Shown: positions 1 through 9,277, counted from the first letter of the stretch. The stretch: DNA of 64,000 nt from Micromonospora globbae (GCF_003610785.1 NZ_RAQQ01000026.1:27545-91544); one strand, 5' to 3'. The notes: a model not told the origin generated them from the sequence alone. Program-made: numbers and translations.

Positions 1-1
1 C

Positions 2-2008
2 CACGAGATCGCCGGTGAGGCGGTCGACTGGATCAACCGGATCGGCGAGGCCAACAAGGCCGGCTTCGGCTACAACGGCGCCTGCGGCGGCGACGTCACC
101 ACCGAGTGCTACTTCAACTACTCGACCTACGACCTCTTCTTCATGGGCTACGGCGACACCGTGCCGGCCGCCGGCTTCGGCGCCGCCGGCATGACCTTCG
201 AGAAGGGCAGCGCGTCGGCCGTCGCCGACCGGGTCCAGCAGCAGTTCCACACCCAGTGGTCGACCCTCGGCTGGGCGGCCGCCAACAAGCGGGAGGTGCT
301 GGACGACTACTACCGGATCTGGACGGACGCGCTCGCGCAGGGACGGGCGGGCCGGCTGGAGCCGAACGAGGTGGTCCAGCCCACCAACGAGGTCCAGTTC
401 CCGGTGCCCGACCTGCGGATCCGGTCGTACTTCCTGCTGCCGCACCGGCAGCTCGCCGACGTACGGCAGCTGGTCGAGCGGCTGCGGCGGATGGACGTCG
501 AGGTGTACGAGGTCCAGAAGGAGACGCGGGTGGCCGCCGCGCACGTCTTCGGTGGTCGTACCGCCCGGAACGTGACCGTGCCGAAGGGCGCGTACTGGAT
601 CCCCATGGACCAGCCGCAGAAGCACTGGATCCAGGCGATCATGGGTGAGGACCCGTACACGCCGTTCCCCTACTTCTACGACGTCTCCTCCTGGAGCAAC
701 CCGCTGCTGATGGGCGTACCGACCATCTACACCGGGGACGACGTGCGGCCGAAGGCGAAGCTCGTCCGCGGCATCTCGGGTGGCAGGACCGGGACGGCCC
801 CGGCCCGCGGCTCGTACGGCTACCGCCTCGACTCGGCCGCCGCCGCGGAGTTCACGTTCCGGCTGCTCGGCCGGGGCGTACCCCTGCTGCGCGACCTCGA
901 GACGAGCGCGGTCCGGCTGCCGGCGACCCGCCTGACCCGGGAGATCGACGACCTGGCCGAGTCGTTCGGGGTGACCCTCACGCCCGGCGGCCCCGCCACC
1001 GGCGTCCGGCTCGACCTGCCGGACGTCGGGCTCTTCTCCGGCGCCGGCATCTCCACCACCTCCGGCTCCCACGGCGAGGCCCGGTACGTGCTCGGGAAGC
1101 GGTGGGGGCTCGACCTCACGCCGGTGACCACGGCCGACATCAACGACAACACCGAGGCGTTCACCGGCCGCACCGTGCTGCTCGTGCCCGACGGCAGCAA
1201 CCCGACCGGCGGGCTCACCGCCGCCGGGCAGGCCAACCTGCGCAACTGGATCGCCCAGGGGCACACGTACATCGGGCTGCGCAACGAGGGCACCCGGATG
1301 GCCCGCGCCGCCGGGCTCACCTCCACCACGGAGAAGCCGAAGCCGACCGGCTACCAGGTGATCGGCTCGCACCTGCGGGTCGACGTCGACGGGGACAGCC
1401 CGGTGGCCGCGGGACGGCCCGCCGAGGACTTCCAGTTCAACAACGGCGACCCCATCCTCAACCCCAGCACCACCGGCACCAACGTGCTCCGCTACCCCAG
1501 CGGCGAGACGTTCTGGGCGAACGGCTACACGGTCGGCGTCGACGCGCTGCGGGGGACGGCGGCCGTGGTCGACGAGCCGACCGGGGCCGGCCGGGCGGTG
1601 CTCTTCGCGTTCAACCCGCTGTTCCGGGCGTACAACGAGAACGGGCTGCACCTGGTGGCCAACGCCCTGCTCTATCCGGCGAGCGCCGGGCCGGCCGGGC
1701 GGTCCGCGGCGCCGACCGCCGCGGCCGTCGACCCGGCCCGTGCCCGCGCCGCGGCCGCTCCGGTGGCCGAGGACCTCGGCGGCGGCTGGCGGCCGATCAC
1801 CATCGAGGTGGCCGGCGCCGACCTGGCCCGCACCCGCGCGGTGGTCGAGCGGTTCACCGCCGACGCCCGTACTTCGGTGGCGGGCGGCTCGGCGTACCTG
1901 GTGATCCCGAACCGGGAGGGCCGGCAGGCCGACGAGCACCCGTTCCTCGGCGACCTGGTCCGCGCGCTGCGCGAGGAGGGGGTGCCCCTGCGGTCCCTGG
2001 TGGCCTGA
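2..2008 (+). CDS. M14-family zinc carboxypeptidase, 3' part (5' end outside window)
   Basis: The reading frame is open from the window edge, so about 668 C-terminal residues are visible and the N-terminal zinc-binding HxxE segment is missing. The visible part starts in the catalytic domain. G-M-T-F-E-K-G at 188-208 matches the M14 segment with the catalytic glutamate (codon 200-202), and an upstream tyrosine/glycine-rich stretch fits the substrate-binding loop. A long C-terminal region of roughly 550 residues follows, which I cannot assign to a domain; it is much longer than a simple carboxypeptidase and resembles large secreted actinobacterial M14 proteins. Signal peptide not visible. A GC hairpin lies just after the stop. 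The family call is firm; substrate unknown. Confidence 0.85.
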   Translation, partial: HEIAGEAVDWINRIGEANKAGFGYNGACGGDVTTECYFNYSTYDLFFMGYGDTVPAAGFGAAGMTFEKGSASAVADRVQQQFHTQWSTLGWAAANKREVLDDYYRIWTDALAQGRAGRLEPNEVVQPTNEVQFPVPDLRIRSYFLLPHRQLADVRQLVERLRRMDVEVYEVQKETRVAAAHVFGGRTARNVTVPKGAYWIPMDQPQKHWIQAIMGEDPYTPFPYFYDVSSWSNPLLMGVPTIYTGDDVRPKAKLVRGISGGRTGTAPARGSYGYRLDSAAAAEFTFRLLGRGVPLLRDLETSAVRLPATRLTREIDDLAESFGVTLTPGGPATGVRLDLPDVGLFSGAGISTTSGSHGEARYVLGKRWGLDLTPVTTADINDNTEAFTGRTVLLVPDGSNPTGGLTAAGQANLRNWIAQGHTYIGLRNEGTRMARAAGLTSTTEKPKPTGYQVIGSHLRVDVDGDSPVAAGRPAEDFQFNNGDPILNPSTTGTNVLRYPSGETFWANGYTVGVDALRGTAAVVDEPTGAGRAVLFAFNPLFRAYNENGLHLVANALLYPASAGPAGRSAAPTAAAVDPARARAAAAPVAEDLGGGWRPITIEVAGADLARTRAVVERFTADARTSVAGGSAYLVIPNREGRQADEHPFLGDLVRALREEGVPLRSLVA

Positions 2009-2018
2009 CGGTCGCCGG

Positions 2019-2062
2019 CGGCGGCCCGGACCAGCCCCGGACGGGGGCGGGCCGGGCCGCCG
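2019..2062 (+). terminator. Terminator-like hairpin after M14 carboxypeptidase
   Basis: Perfect 11-bp arms (2019-2029 and 2052-2062) with a 22-nt loop, starting 11 nt after the stop codon. No U-tract, as usual in high-GC actinomycetes. Confidence 0.5.
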
Positions 2063-2166
2063 TCGCGTCGCCGCCCGTCCCCGTCCGCGACCCGGCGGGG
2101 GCACGGCCGGTCGTTGTCGCGCAGCTCACGTGGCCGGCCGTGGACGCCGGCACGGCCGCGCAGGAG

Positions 2167-2188
2167 TCTTGGAAAGCTGATTCCAAGA
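2167..2188. promoter_or_regulatory. Perfect inverted repeat beside the zwf ribosome-binding site
   Basis: TCTTGGAA-N6-TTCCAAGA, 8-bp arms, ending two bases before the Shine-Dalgarno AGGTGA (2191-2196) and 16 bases before the ATG. It is AT-rich relative to its surroundings. It could be a repressor operator or an mRNA hairpin controlling access to the ribosome-binding site. Confidence 0.5.
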
Positions 2189-2203
2189 TGAGGTGAACGT
2201 GCC

Positions 2204-3565
2204 ATGGACCTGCGCTCAGACGCTGTCGTGCTCTTCGGCGTGACCGGGGATCTGGTCGCGAAGAAGCTCTTCCCGGCGCTGTACGAGCTGACCCGCCGGG
2301 GCCGGCTCGACATGCCGGTCATCGGCGTCGCCCGCTCCCGCTGGGACCACCAGCAGTTGACCACGGCGGCGCGCAAGTCGGTGCTGGAGGCGAACGGCCG
2401 GATCGACGACGAGGTCTTCGACGCCCTCGCCGCCAACCTCACGATGCTCTCCGGCGACTACGCCGACCACACCACCTACCAGCGGCTCGCCGAGGCGCTC
2501 ACGGCCGCGCGGCAGCCCCTGTTCTACCTGGCCATCCCACCGGCGGTCTTCACCCCCGTGGTCGACGGCCTCGCCGCCAGCGGTCTGGCCGCCCGCGGCC
2601 GGGTGGTCGTCGAGAAGCCGTTCGGCCGCGACCTGGCCTCCTCGTACGCGCTGAACCAGGCGCTGCGGGCCGCCTTCGACGAGGAGCGGATCTTCCGGAT
2701 CGACCACTACCTCGGCAAGGAGGCGGTCGAGGGGCTGCGGGTGTTCCGCTTCGCCAACCGGCTGTTCGAGCCGCTCTGGAACGCCGAGCACATCGACAAC
2801 ATCCAGATCACGCTCGCCGAGGGCTTCGGCACCGAGGGCCGCGCCGGCTTCTACGACACCATGGGCGCCACCCGCGACGTCCTGCAGAACCACATGCTCC
2901 AGGTCGTCGCGCTGCTCGCCATGGAGCCCCCGGCGGAGGCCGGTGACGACGCCTTCCGCGCCGAGGAGATCCGCGTGCTGGGCCGGATCGAACCGCTCGC
3001 GCCGGAGTCGACCGTCCGCGGCCAGTACGCGGGCTACCGCGACGAGCCCGGCGTCGCCCCCGACTCGAACACCGAGACGTTCGTGGCGACCCGGTTGCGC
3101 ATCGACACACCGCGGTGGGCCGGCGTGCCGTTCTACCTCCGCACCGGCAAGCTCATGCCCGGCACCGCCACCGAGGTGGTGGTCGAGTTCAAGATCCCGG
3201 AACGCGCCCTCGTGCCGGGCGGGGCCACCCCCAACCTGCTCCGGTTCCGGCTCGGCCGCCGCGACGGCATCACCCTGTCGATCCAGGTGAAGGAGCCCGG
3301 CGCCGACGTGGCGGGGCACACGGTGGAGCTGCCCGTCGACTTCGACGCCGCGCTGGGCCACCGGCGGGAGGCGTACGAGCGGCTGCTCGACGACGCGCTC
3401 GACGGGCGGCACCTGCGGTTCGCCCGCGAGGAGGCCATCGCTCAGGAGTGGCGGATCGTCGAGCCGATCCTCGACCTGCCCGAGCCGGTGGCGCCGTACG
3501 CCCGGGGAAGCTGGGGCCCGGCGCAGGCGCAGGCCCTGGCCGGCCACTGGCACGACCCGCGGTGA
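2204..3565 (+). CDS. zwf: Glucose-6-phosphate dehydrogenase
   Basis: Oxidises glucose-6-phosphate to 6-phosphogluconolactone with NAD(P)+ as the first step of the oxidative pentose phosphate pathway in the cytoplasm. 453 residues, slightly short for the family (about 460-510). The N-terminal Rossmann motif GVTGDLVAKK is at residues 12-21, and the active-site signature RIDHYLGKE, with the substrate-binding His-Tyr and Lys, is near residues 165-173. The ATG is preceded by AGGTGA at good spacing. It stands alone, with no tal/tkt/pgl neighbours, so it may be a second zwf paralog rather than the housekeeping copy; this is inference. An inverted repeat precedes it and a strong hairpin follows it. 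Confidence 0.93.
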   Translation: MDLRSDAVVLFGVTGDLVAKKLFPALYELTRRGRLDMPVIGVARSRWDHQQLTTAARKSVLEANGRIDDEVFDALAANLTMLSGDYADHTTYQRLAEALTAARQPLFYLAIPPAVFTPVVDGLAASGLAARGRVVVEKPFGRDLASSYALNQALRAAFDEERIFRIDHYLGKEAVEGLRVFRFANRLFEPLWNAEHIDNIQITLAEGFGTEGRAGFYDTMGATRDVLQNHMLQVVALLAMEPPAEAGDDAFRAEEIRVLGRIEPLAPESTVRGQYAGYRDEPGVAPDSNTETFVATRLRIDTPRWAGVPFYLRTGKLMPGTATEVVVEFKIPERALVPGGATPNLLRFRLGRRDGITLSIQVKEPGADVAGHTVELPVDFDAALGHRREAYERLLDDALDGRHLRFAREEAIAQEWRIVEPILDLPEPVAPYARGSWGPAQAQALAGHWHDPR

Positions 3566-3572
3566 CCGGCGG

Positions 3573-3605
3573 CACGGGTGGGCCCGGGACACGGGCCCAC
3601 CCGTG
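3573..3605 (+). terminator. Terminator hairpin after zwf
   Basis: Perfect 14-bp stem (3573-3586 with 3592-3605) and 5-nt loop, starting 7 nt after the zwf stop codon. Confidence 0.75.
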
Positions 3606-3680
3606 GGTGGTCCGTCGACCCGGAGCGCCGGACATCATCGGTCCGCCCGGCTTCCGGTGGTCGCGTGCCCGCCAAGGCGG

Positions 3681-3729
3681 GCGACGGGCGACGGGCGGCG
3701 GGCGGCGGGCGGCGGGCGGCGGGCGGCCG
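3681..3729 (+). repeat. Seven tandem 7-bp units (GCGRCGG)
   Basis: Two GCGACGG units, four GCGGCGG units and a degenerate GCGGCCG run head to tail between zwf and the tetR gene, ending 15 bp upstream of the probable -10 box of the regulator. Confidence 0.85.
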
Positions 3730-3755
3730 AAGCTACTCGGCGGTAAGCTGGGGCG

Positions 3756-4397
3756 ATGACGTCGCCCGACGCCACCACCACCGCTCCGGCGCCGTCCGGT
3801 CCGCGGATCACGGCCGCCGGCCGGCGGACCCGGGACCGGATCGTGCGGACCGCCGCGGAGCTGATGTTCCGCAAGGGCGTCGCCGGCACCAGCATCCCCG
3901 ACGTGCAGCAGGCGGCGAGGGTCAGCGCGTCGCAGGTCTACCACTACTTCGGCGACAAGAGCGACCTGGTCCGCGCCGTCATCCGCTACCAGGTCGAGCA
4001 GACCCTCCAGGGGCAGCAGCCGCTGCTCGACCGGCTGGACAGCCTCGACGCGCTCCGGGCGTGGGGCGCCGTCGTGATCGACGTACAGGAGCGGCGCAAC
4101 TGCGAGGGCGGCTGCGCGATCGGTTCCCTCGCGAGCGAACTGGTCGAGTCCTGCGAGGCCATGCGGGCCGACCTGGTGGCGGCCTTCGACCGCTGGGAGG
4201 CACCCATCCGGGAAGGGCTGCGCCGCATGCGCGAGCGCGGCGTCCTCGTGCCGGAGGCCGACGTCGACCGGCTGGCCACCGCGCTGCTGGCGGCGGTCCA
4301 GGGCGGCCTGCTGCTCAGCCAGGTACGCCGCCGCACCGAGCCGCTGCGCGCCGCCACCGACGCGGCCATCGGCTACATCGAGACCTTCGCCGCCTGA
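3756..4397 (+). CDS. TetR/AcrR-family transcriptional regulator
   Basis: 213 residues. A TetR helix-turn-helix lies at about residues 25-72 (RTRDRIVRTAAELMFRKG onward, then SASQVYHYFGDKSDL); the C-terminal ligand domain resembles the TetR_C group common next to oxidoreductases. No ribosome-binding site is visible; instead TAAGCT (3744-3749) ends 6 nt before the ATG, the arrangement expected for a leaderless transcript. Its target is not evident: the downstream peptidase is in the same direction but 120 bp away. Confidence 0.88.
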   Translation: MTSPDATTTAPAPSGPRITAAGRRTRDRIVRTAAELMFRKGVAGTSIPDVQQAARVSASQVYHYFGDKSDLVRAVIRYQVEQTLQGQQPLLDRLDSLDALRAWGAVVIDVQERRNCEGGCAIGSLASELVESCEAMRADLVAAFDRWEAPIREGLRRMRERGVLVPEADVDRLATALLAAVQGGLLLSQVRRRTEPLRAATDAAIGYIETFAA

Positions 4398-4517
4398 GCC
4401 GCCCGCCGGAGGGTTCTGCGGTGGGCCCACCACCGGTACCGTCCCCTCTGGACGCGATCACACCGCCGGGGCGGCCGCACTCCCGGACGTCCGGCGGTCC
4501 GTGGAGAGGGGCGCAGG

Positions 4518-6821
4518 GTGAGAATCAGGGCCGGGTTGTGCGCGGCGGCGATGGTCGTGGCGGGGCTGGTGGCCGCGCAGCCGGCGGCCGCCGCGGACGT
4601 GGGCGACGCCACGGTGGTGCCGATCCAGGTGACCGGTGATCCGGCCGAGCGTTTCAACCTGGTGCTGCTCGGCGACGGCTACACCGAGGCGGACCTGCCC
4701 ACCTTCCGGGAGCACGTGGACAAGCACCTGAACACGCTCTGGACGATCGAGCCGTTCAAGTCCTACCGGAGCTACTTCAACGTCTACGCCGTCGAGATCG
4801 TCTCCGCCGAGTCCGGTGTGGACTGCGACCCCGGCCTCACCGACCCGCAGCGGGACACCGCGCTGGACATGGGCTTCTGGGGCGGCTGCAACCCCAACAG
4901 CGTGCAGCGCCTGCTGTCGGTGAACGGCACGGCGGCCAACGCGTACGCCGACCTGGCGACCGGCACCCACCGCGGCAACCGGCAGCTCGTCGCGCTGGCC
5001 AACAGCGGCACGTACGGGGGCGCGGGCGGCGTCAACGCCACCGCCTCCGGCGGCAACGCGCTCTCCGCGCTCATCAGCCCGCACGAGCTGGGGCACTCGC
5101 TCGGCGGGCTCCAGGACGAGTACGACTACTACGCCCGTGGGGTCGCGGGCGACACGTACGACGGCCCCGAGCCCGCCTCGGTGCACCACACCGTCCTCAC
5201 CGAGCAGCAGATGCGCGACACGCAGGCCAAGTGGTGGCGCTGGCTGGGCGAGCCGAGCGAGTCCGGGGGCACGATCGGCCGCTACGAGGGCGGGCTGTAC
5301 CTCCAGAAGGGGGTCTGGCGCCCCAGCCAGCACTCGATGATGAAGTCGCTGGGCTTCTACTTCGACCAGGTCGCCCGGGAGCGGATGACCGAGCGGATCG
5401 CGAGCCGGGTCGCGATCCTCGCCGACGGCACCCCCGCCGACCAGCCGATCGGCGCCGACCGGGTCGTCTGGGTGGAGACGCTGCACCCGGTCAGCCACGA
5501 GCTGACGGTGTCCTGGACGGTCGACGGCACCCCGGTGAGCGGCACGGGCAACGCACGCAGCCTCGACCTGCGGTCGCTGCGGCTCGCGCCCGGCACGCAC
5601 ACGGTCACCGCCACGGTGACCGACCCGACGCCGTTCGTCCGCGACCCCGCCGTCCGCGAGTCGCCGTCGCTGACCCAGCGCCGCACCTGGACGGTCGACA
5701 CCGCGCTCACCACTCCCCCGGCCGGCGGGCCCCTGGAGATCACCGCATCGACGGCCACCGACCGGCCGGTGGGCGCGCAGGACGTCGTGTACGTGGAGAG
5801 CAGCCACCCGACCGACCGGGTGCCGACGGTCAGCTGGACCCTCGACGGGCGTCCCGTGGCCAACCCCGGCCACGACGGCGACCTGGAACTGGCTCCGCTT
5901 CGCCTGACCGGCGCCGCCCACCGGCTCACGGCCACCGTCACCGACCCGTTGATGCGCGAGTCCGTGACGCGGTCCTGGACGGTCGACGCGGCCCGCCCGC
6001 AGGTCGGGTACGACCTCTCGGAGCCCCTGCTCACCACCGTGAAGCCCGGCAAGCCCACCGAGTACGTCTACAACGGCCCGTTCACCATGCGGCTGACCGG
6101 CACCGACGAGGGGACGGGGCAGGTCACCGCCGAGTTCCGCGTCGACCGCGACGGCTGGCACAACTACTACGGCTGGCCGACCGACGCGCAGGCGCCGTTC
6201 CTGTTCACCGCCACGGGCACCGACGTCGACGGCCTCGTCTACGGCAACCTCGGATCGGGCGGCCTGTCGGTGTCACCGTTCGCGGCACGCTCCCCCGGCT
6301 ACGGCCGGCACACCGTGGAGTACCGGGGCATCGACGCGGTCGGCAACATCGGCGCGGCCGGGGAGTTCGTGGCCACCCTGATCCCGCCGCCGCCGGCCTG
6401 CACCGACGTCGTCACGGGCCGGCGTACGGGCGGCCTGGTCGTCACCTCCGGCGTCACCTGCCTGCGCGCGGCCACCGTGTCGGGCGCCGTGACGGTCCGG
6501 CCGGGGGCGTCCCTCGTCGTCGAGCGCTCCACGATCAGCGGCGCGGTGGCGGCGACCGGCGCGTCCGCCGTCGAGTTGCTCGACAGCACGGTGCGCGGCG
6601 CGGTCTCGGTGACCGGCACCACCGGCCACGTGACGGCCGTGGGCACGCGGGTGGACGGGGCGCTGCTGCTCGCCGGCAACGCCACCGGCACGATGGCGGC
6701 GATCCTCGCCGGCAACACGGTGGGCACCCTGCACTGCTCCGGCAACAGCCCGGCCCCGGTCGACCTCGGCGCCCCGAACACGGTGCGGGGCGCCGCGTCC
6801 GGCCAGTGCCGAGCGTGGTGA
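4518..6821 (+). CDS. Secreted M64 (IgA-type) metallopeptidase with C-terminal repeat region
   Basis: 767 residues starting at GTG 4518, behind a purine-rich GAGAGGGG/GCAGG tract. A Sec signal peptide covers residues 1-26 (ends AQPAAAA). The M64 domain follows, from LVLLGDGYTEADLPTF to the zinc site HELGHSLGGLQDEYDY (about residues 190-205), where HExxH plus the downstream acidic residues bind zinc. Two Ig-like modules sit at about residues 300-490, each ending in S-W-T-V-D-type strands. The last ~140 residues are short V-S-G-A-V-like repeats that look like a small parallel beta-helix. Family members cleave immunoglobulins in pathogens; in a soil actinomycete the substrate is unknown. Confidence 0.85.
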   Translation: MRIRAGLCAAAMVVAGLVAAQPAAAADVGDATVVPIQVTGDPAERFNLVLLGDGYTEADLPTFREHVDKHLNTLWTIEPFKSYRSYFNVYAVEIVSAESGVDCDPGLTDPQRDTALDMGFWGGCNPNSVQRLLSVNGTAANAYADLATGTHRGNRQLVALANSGTYGGAGGVNATASGGNALSALISPHELGHSLGGLQDEYDYYARGVAGDTYDGPEPASVHHTVLTEQQMRDTQAKWWRWLGEPSESGGTIGRYEGGLYLQKGVWRPSQHSMMKSLGFYFDQVARERMTERIASRVAILADGTPADQPIGADRVVWVETLHPVSHELTVSWTVDGTPVSGTGNARSLDLRSLRLAPGTHTVTATVTDPTPFVRDPAVRESPSLTQRRTWTVDTALTTPPAGGPLEITASTATDRPVGAQDVVYVESSHPTDRVPTVSWTLDGRPVANPGHDGDLELAPLRLTGAAHRLTATVTDPLMRESVTRSWTVDAARPQVGYDLSEPLLTTVKPGKPTEYVYNGPFTMRLTGTDEGTGQVTAEFRVDRDGWHNYYGWPTDAQAPFLFTATGTDVDGLVYGNLGSGGLSVSPFAARSPGYGRHTVEYRGIDAVGNIGAAGEFVATLIPPPPACTDVVTGRRTGGLVVTSGVTCLRAATVSGAVTVRPGASLVVERSTISGAVAATGASAVELLDSTVRGAVSVTGTTGHVTAVGTRVDGALLLAGNATGTMAAILAGNTVGTLHCSGNSPAPVDLGAPNTVRGAASGQCRAW

Positions 6822-6900
6822 CCGGTCTGGAGCGCCGGGCACACCGGGGCGCTGCCGCGACCGGTCGCCGGCGCCCCGGGCCGCGCGGCGGATGACCTCG

Positions 6901-6936
6901 GCGGGTGCCGCGGGAGACGTGTCCCGCGGCACCCGC
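6901..6936. terminator. Bidirectional terminator between convergent genes
   Basis: Perfect 15-bp stem (6901-6915, 6922-6936) with a 6-nt loop, lying 5 bp from the stop of the minus-strand LtrA gene and 79 bp after the M64 stop. Confidence 0.8.
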
Positions 6937-6940
6937 GGCA

Positions 6941-8167
6941 TCACATGGCGGGGTTGCTCTCCCCGCCGTCGCGGTGGACGGTGGCGTCGTAGACGGCCGT
7001 ACCGGCCATGATCGTCCCGACGGCGACCGCGGCGGCGATCGGCGGCAGGAGCAGCGTGACCGGCGCCGCCACGCCCAGCAGGAGCAGACCGGCCAGCAGC
7101 GCCGGGCAGTGCCGGAGGCTGGTTGACGGGTTCTCGAGGAAGGACCTTCCGACCAGGAACACCGCCGGCCCGCCGAAGATGACGACGACCAGCGCCCAGT
7201 CGATGGGCGGGTTCGGATGCTCGACGACCTGTGCGAAGCCGACGGCCGTGCAGATGACCCCGCCGACGATGAGCAGCAGGCTGAGGCTCGACCACCGCGG
7301 CAGGCGCAGGGCGGGCCCGCCGGTCTCCGGATGCGCCGCCCGCGTCCCCGAGTGGTAGAAGTAGAGCCGCCAGAAGGCGACGACGGCCGCGAACGCGGCG
7401 ACGAGGGCGACGGTCCGCACCGGGGAGAAACCCGGAAAGCTGATCGCGCCGCCGGCCTCGAGCACCACCTCCGCCAGAGCGATCATGAAGAACTGGTTGT
7501 ACCGCTCGGCGAGGTGGTCGAAGTTGACCCGGGCGAACCCGGGCCGGTTCGAGTGGAGCCGGGCGCTCCGAATGCCCCGCCCGCCGGTGCTGAACCGGGG
7601 GATGGGCCAGTTCGTGACGCTGCCCAGCGCCTCGATGGCGAGCGCCAGGGTCCAGAAGATGCCCCGGGGGAGGCCAGCGGTGGCGGCGCCGCAGAGCCAC
7701 AGCAGTCCGGAGGCCACGTGCCAGCTCAGCACCCGGGACGGCTCACGCCACTCCGGCTGCCGCCGCAGCGCGAGCGTCAGGTAGAGCGGGCGACCGACCT
7801 GGAGCAGGACGTACGTGCAGGCGAAGATCACTCCACGTTCGCCGAACGCCTGTGGCAGCGCGACCGCCAGCACCAGAGTGCCGAGCATCGTCGCCAGCAG
7901 CACGACCTGGATGTCGGTGCGCCGCGGATCGTAGACGCTGGTCATGAGCGCGTTGAGTGACCAGATCATCCACATCGCCGCGAAGAACAGCAGCGTCTGG
8001 CCGGCCTCCGACAGCAGCGTGTCCCGGACGATGGTCAGGTCGTCCGCCACGCGTCCGGCGAGGCGGGCGAGCGCGAACACGTAGACGATGTCGAACAGCA
8101 GTTCCAGGACCGTCGCGCCGCGAGGGACCGCGGCGTGTCCGAACAGGCGCACGCCGGCACTGGTCAA
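6941..8167 (-). CDS. LtrA-family membrane protein (copy 1)
   Basis: About 408 residues and about ten hydrophobic segments. The family hallmark is near the N-terminus: VLELLFDIVYVFALARL, matching the conserved E-L-F-F-D-l-V-F-V segment. The second hallmark, around YNQFFMIALAEVVLEAGG, lies mid-protein. The frame is open far upstream, so the start is a judgement: TTG 8167 has AAGGCGGA at proper spacing and gives the usual short N-terminal tail. The family is named for the Listeria low-temperature-requirement protein; its biochemical role is unknown. This is the first of three LtrA genes within 9 kb. Confidence 0.82.
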   Translation of the reverse strand: MTSAGVRLFGHAAVPRGATVLELLFDIVYVFALARLAGRVADDLTIVRDTLLSEAGQTLLFFAAMWMIWSLNALMTSVYDPRRTDIQVVLLATMLGTLVLAVALPQAFGERGVIFACTYVLLQVGRPLYLTLALRRQPEWREPSRVLSWHVASGLLWLCGAATAGLPRGIFWTLALAIEALGSVTNWPIPRFSTGGRGIRSARLHSNRPGFARVNFDHLAERYNQFFMIALAEVVLEAGGAISFPGFSPVRTVALVAAFAAVVAFWRLYFYHSGTRAAHPETGGPALRLPRWSSLSLLLIVGGVICTAVGFAQVVEHPNPPIDWALVVVIFGGPAVFLVGRSFLENPSTSLRHCPALLAGLLLLGVAAPVTLLLPPIAAAVAVGTIMAGTAVYDATVHRDGGESNPAM

Positions 8168-8452
8168 GATGTCCGCCTTAGTCCGATTCGCCCTCCAGTC
8201 AGTTCTACCACGGCGGCGAAGCGGCGGTCCGGGGGTCGCCGGGGCCCCGGCGAGGCGCGGACGCGCGCCTCGATCGGATGTCCTCGCCGTTCGGCGCGGG
8301 GAGGACGGCGTCCACGTCGCGCCGCGCGTACGCCGGACGTCCCGCCCGACGCGGGCCGAAGGTCCCGCGCGGTGTGGTCCGTCGGCACTGCTCGCGGCGG
8401 CGCCCGACGGATGGAATGGAGGTGTAGACGAGAAGCGAGAGGAGACGGCGAG

Positions 8453-9043
8453 ATGACCACCATCGCCGAGCGTCCGACCATCGACCGGACCGCCACCACC
8501 ACCGCCCGCGGGGAGATCGCGACCCCGGCCGAGACGCCCCGGGAGAAGGCGACCCGCGAGAAGGCGACCCGCTTCGTCCTCGCCGGGCTGCGGCTCGCGC
8601 TCGGCTGGACGTTCCTCTGGGCCTTCCTCGACAAGACGTTCGGCCTGGGCCACGAGACGACGACAGCGCAGGCCTGGGTCAACGGCGGAAGCCCCACCAA
8701 GGGTTTCCTGGGCCACGCAGTCGCCGGGCCGTTCGCCGACCTCTACCGGTCGTTCGCGGGCGCCGCCTGGGCCGACTGGCTCTTCATGCTGGGCCTCGCC
8801 GCCATCGGCACCGCCCTCGTCCTCGGCATCGGCACGCGGATCGCCGCCGTGGCGGGCGCGCTGCTCCTGGTGATGATGTGGACCGCCGTCCTGCCTCCGG
8901 AGAACAACCCCTTCATGGACGACCACCTCATCTACGCCGGCGTCCTCGCCGTCCTCGCCCTCACGGCGGCCGGTGACACCCTCGGCCTCGGCCGCTACTG
9001 GGCCCGCCTCCCGCTGGTGCGACGGCTCCCCGTCCTGAAGTGA
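8453..9043 (+). CDS. DoxX-like integral membrane protein
   Basis: 196 residues. A polar N-terminal tail (about 40 residues, with repeated EKATR) is followed by a membrane domain with four predicted helices: FVLAGLRLALGWTFLWAFLDK, a long loop with FADLYRSFAGAAWADWLFMLGL, then IGTRIAAVAGALLLVMMW and a C-terminal helix. The pattern fits the DoxX/DoxD-like family of small quinone-pathway or thiosulfate-related proteins; the specific function is unknown. The ATG has AGAGGAGA upstream. A 17-bp stem terminator follows. It is transcribed divergently from LtrA copy 1. Confidence 0.75.
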   Translation: MTTIAERPTIDRTATTTARGEIATPAETPREKATREKATRFVLAGLRLALGWTFLWAFLDKTFGLGHETTTAQAWVNGGSPTKGFLGHAVAGPFADLYRSFAGAAWADWLFMLGLAAIGTALVLGIGTRIAAVAGALLLVMMWTAVLPPENNPFMDDHLIYAGVLAVLALTAAGDTLGLGRYWARLPLVRRLPVLK

Positions 9044-9049
9044 CCACCC

Positions 9050-9087
9050 GACGGCGGCGGCACCCCAGCGGGGGTGCCGCCGCCGTC
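9050..9087 (+). terminator. Strong terminator after the DoxX-like gene
   Basis: Perfect 17-bp stem (9050-9066, 9071-9087) with a 4-nt loop, 6 nt after the stop codon. Confidence 0.85.
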
Positions 9088-9142
9088 GTCCCTCACCCCG
9101 GCCCCTCCCCCGCCCCCGCGCGCCCCGCGCGCCGGCGGGGTT

Positions 9143-9197
9143 GATCATGAAGTTGTCGCCCTCCGTGCCGGCGTGTCGGGGCGACAACTTCATGATC
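9143..9197. repeat. Long intergenic palindrome (REP-like element)
   Basis: Arms GATCATGAAGTTGTCGCCC (9143-9161) and its exact complement (9179-9197), 19 bp each, with a 17-nt spacer. A second complementary pair, CTCCGTGC at 9161-9168 and GCACGGAG at 9201-9208, allows an alternative fold. It is AT-richer than its surroundings. It resembles dispersed intergenic repeats I recall from Micromonosporaceae genomes; copy number cannot be checked here. Confidence 0.75.
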
Positions 9198-9277
9198 GAC
9201 GCACGGAGCGGGCGGCGCGGTCGCGGGGGTACGCGGAATCGGCCCGGCGCGGTGCGTGGCGCTGCGAGACTCATTCG

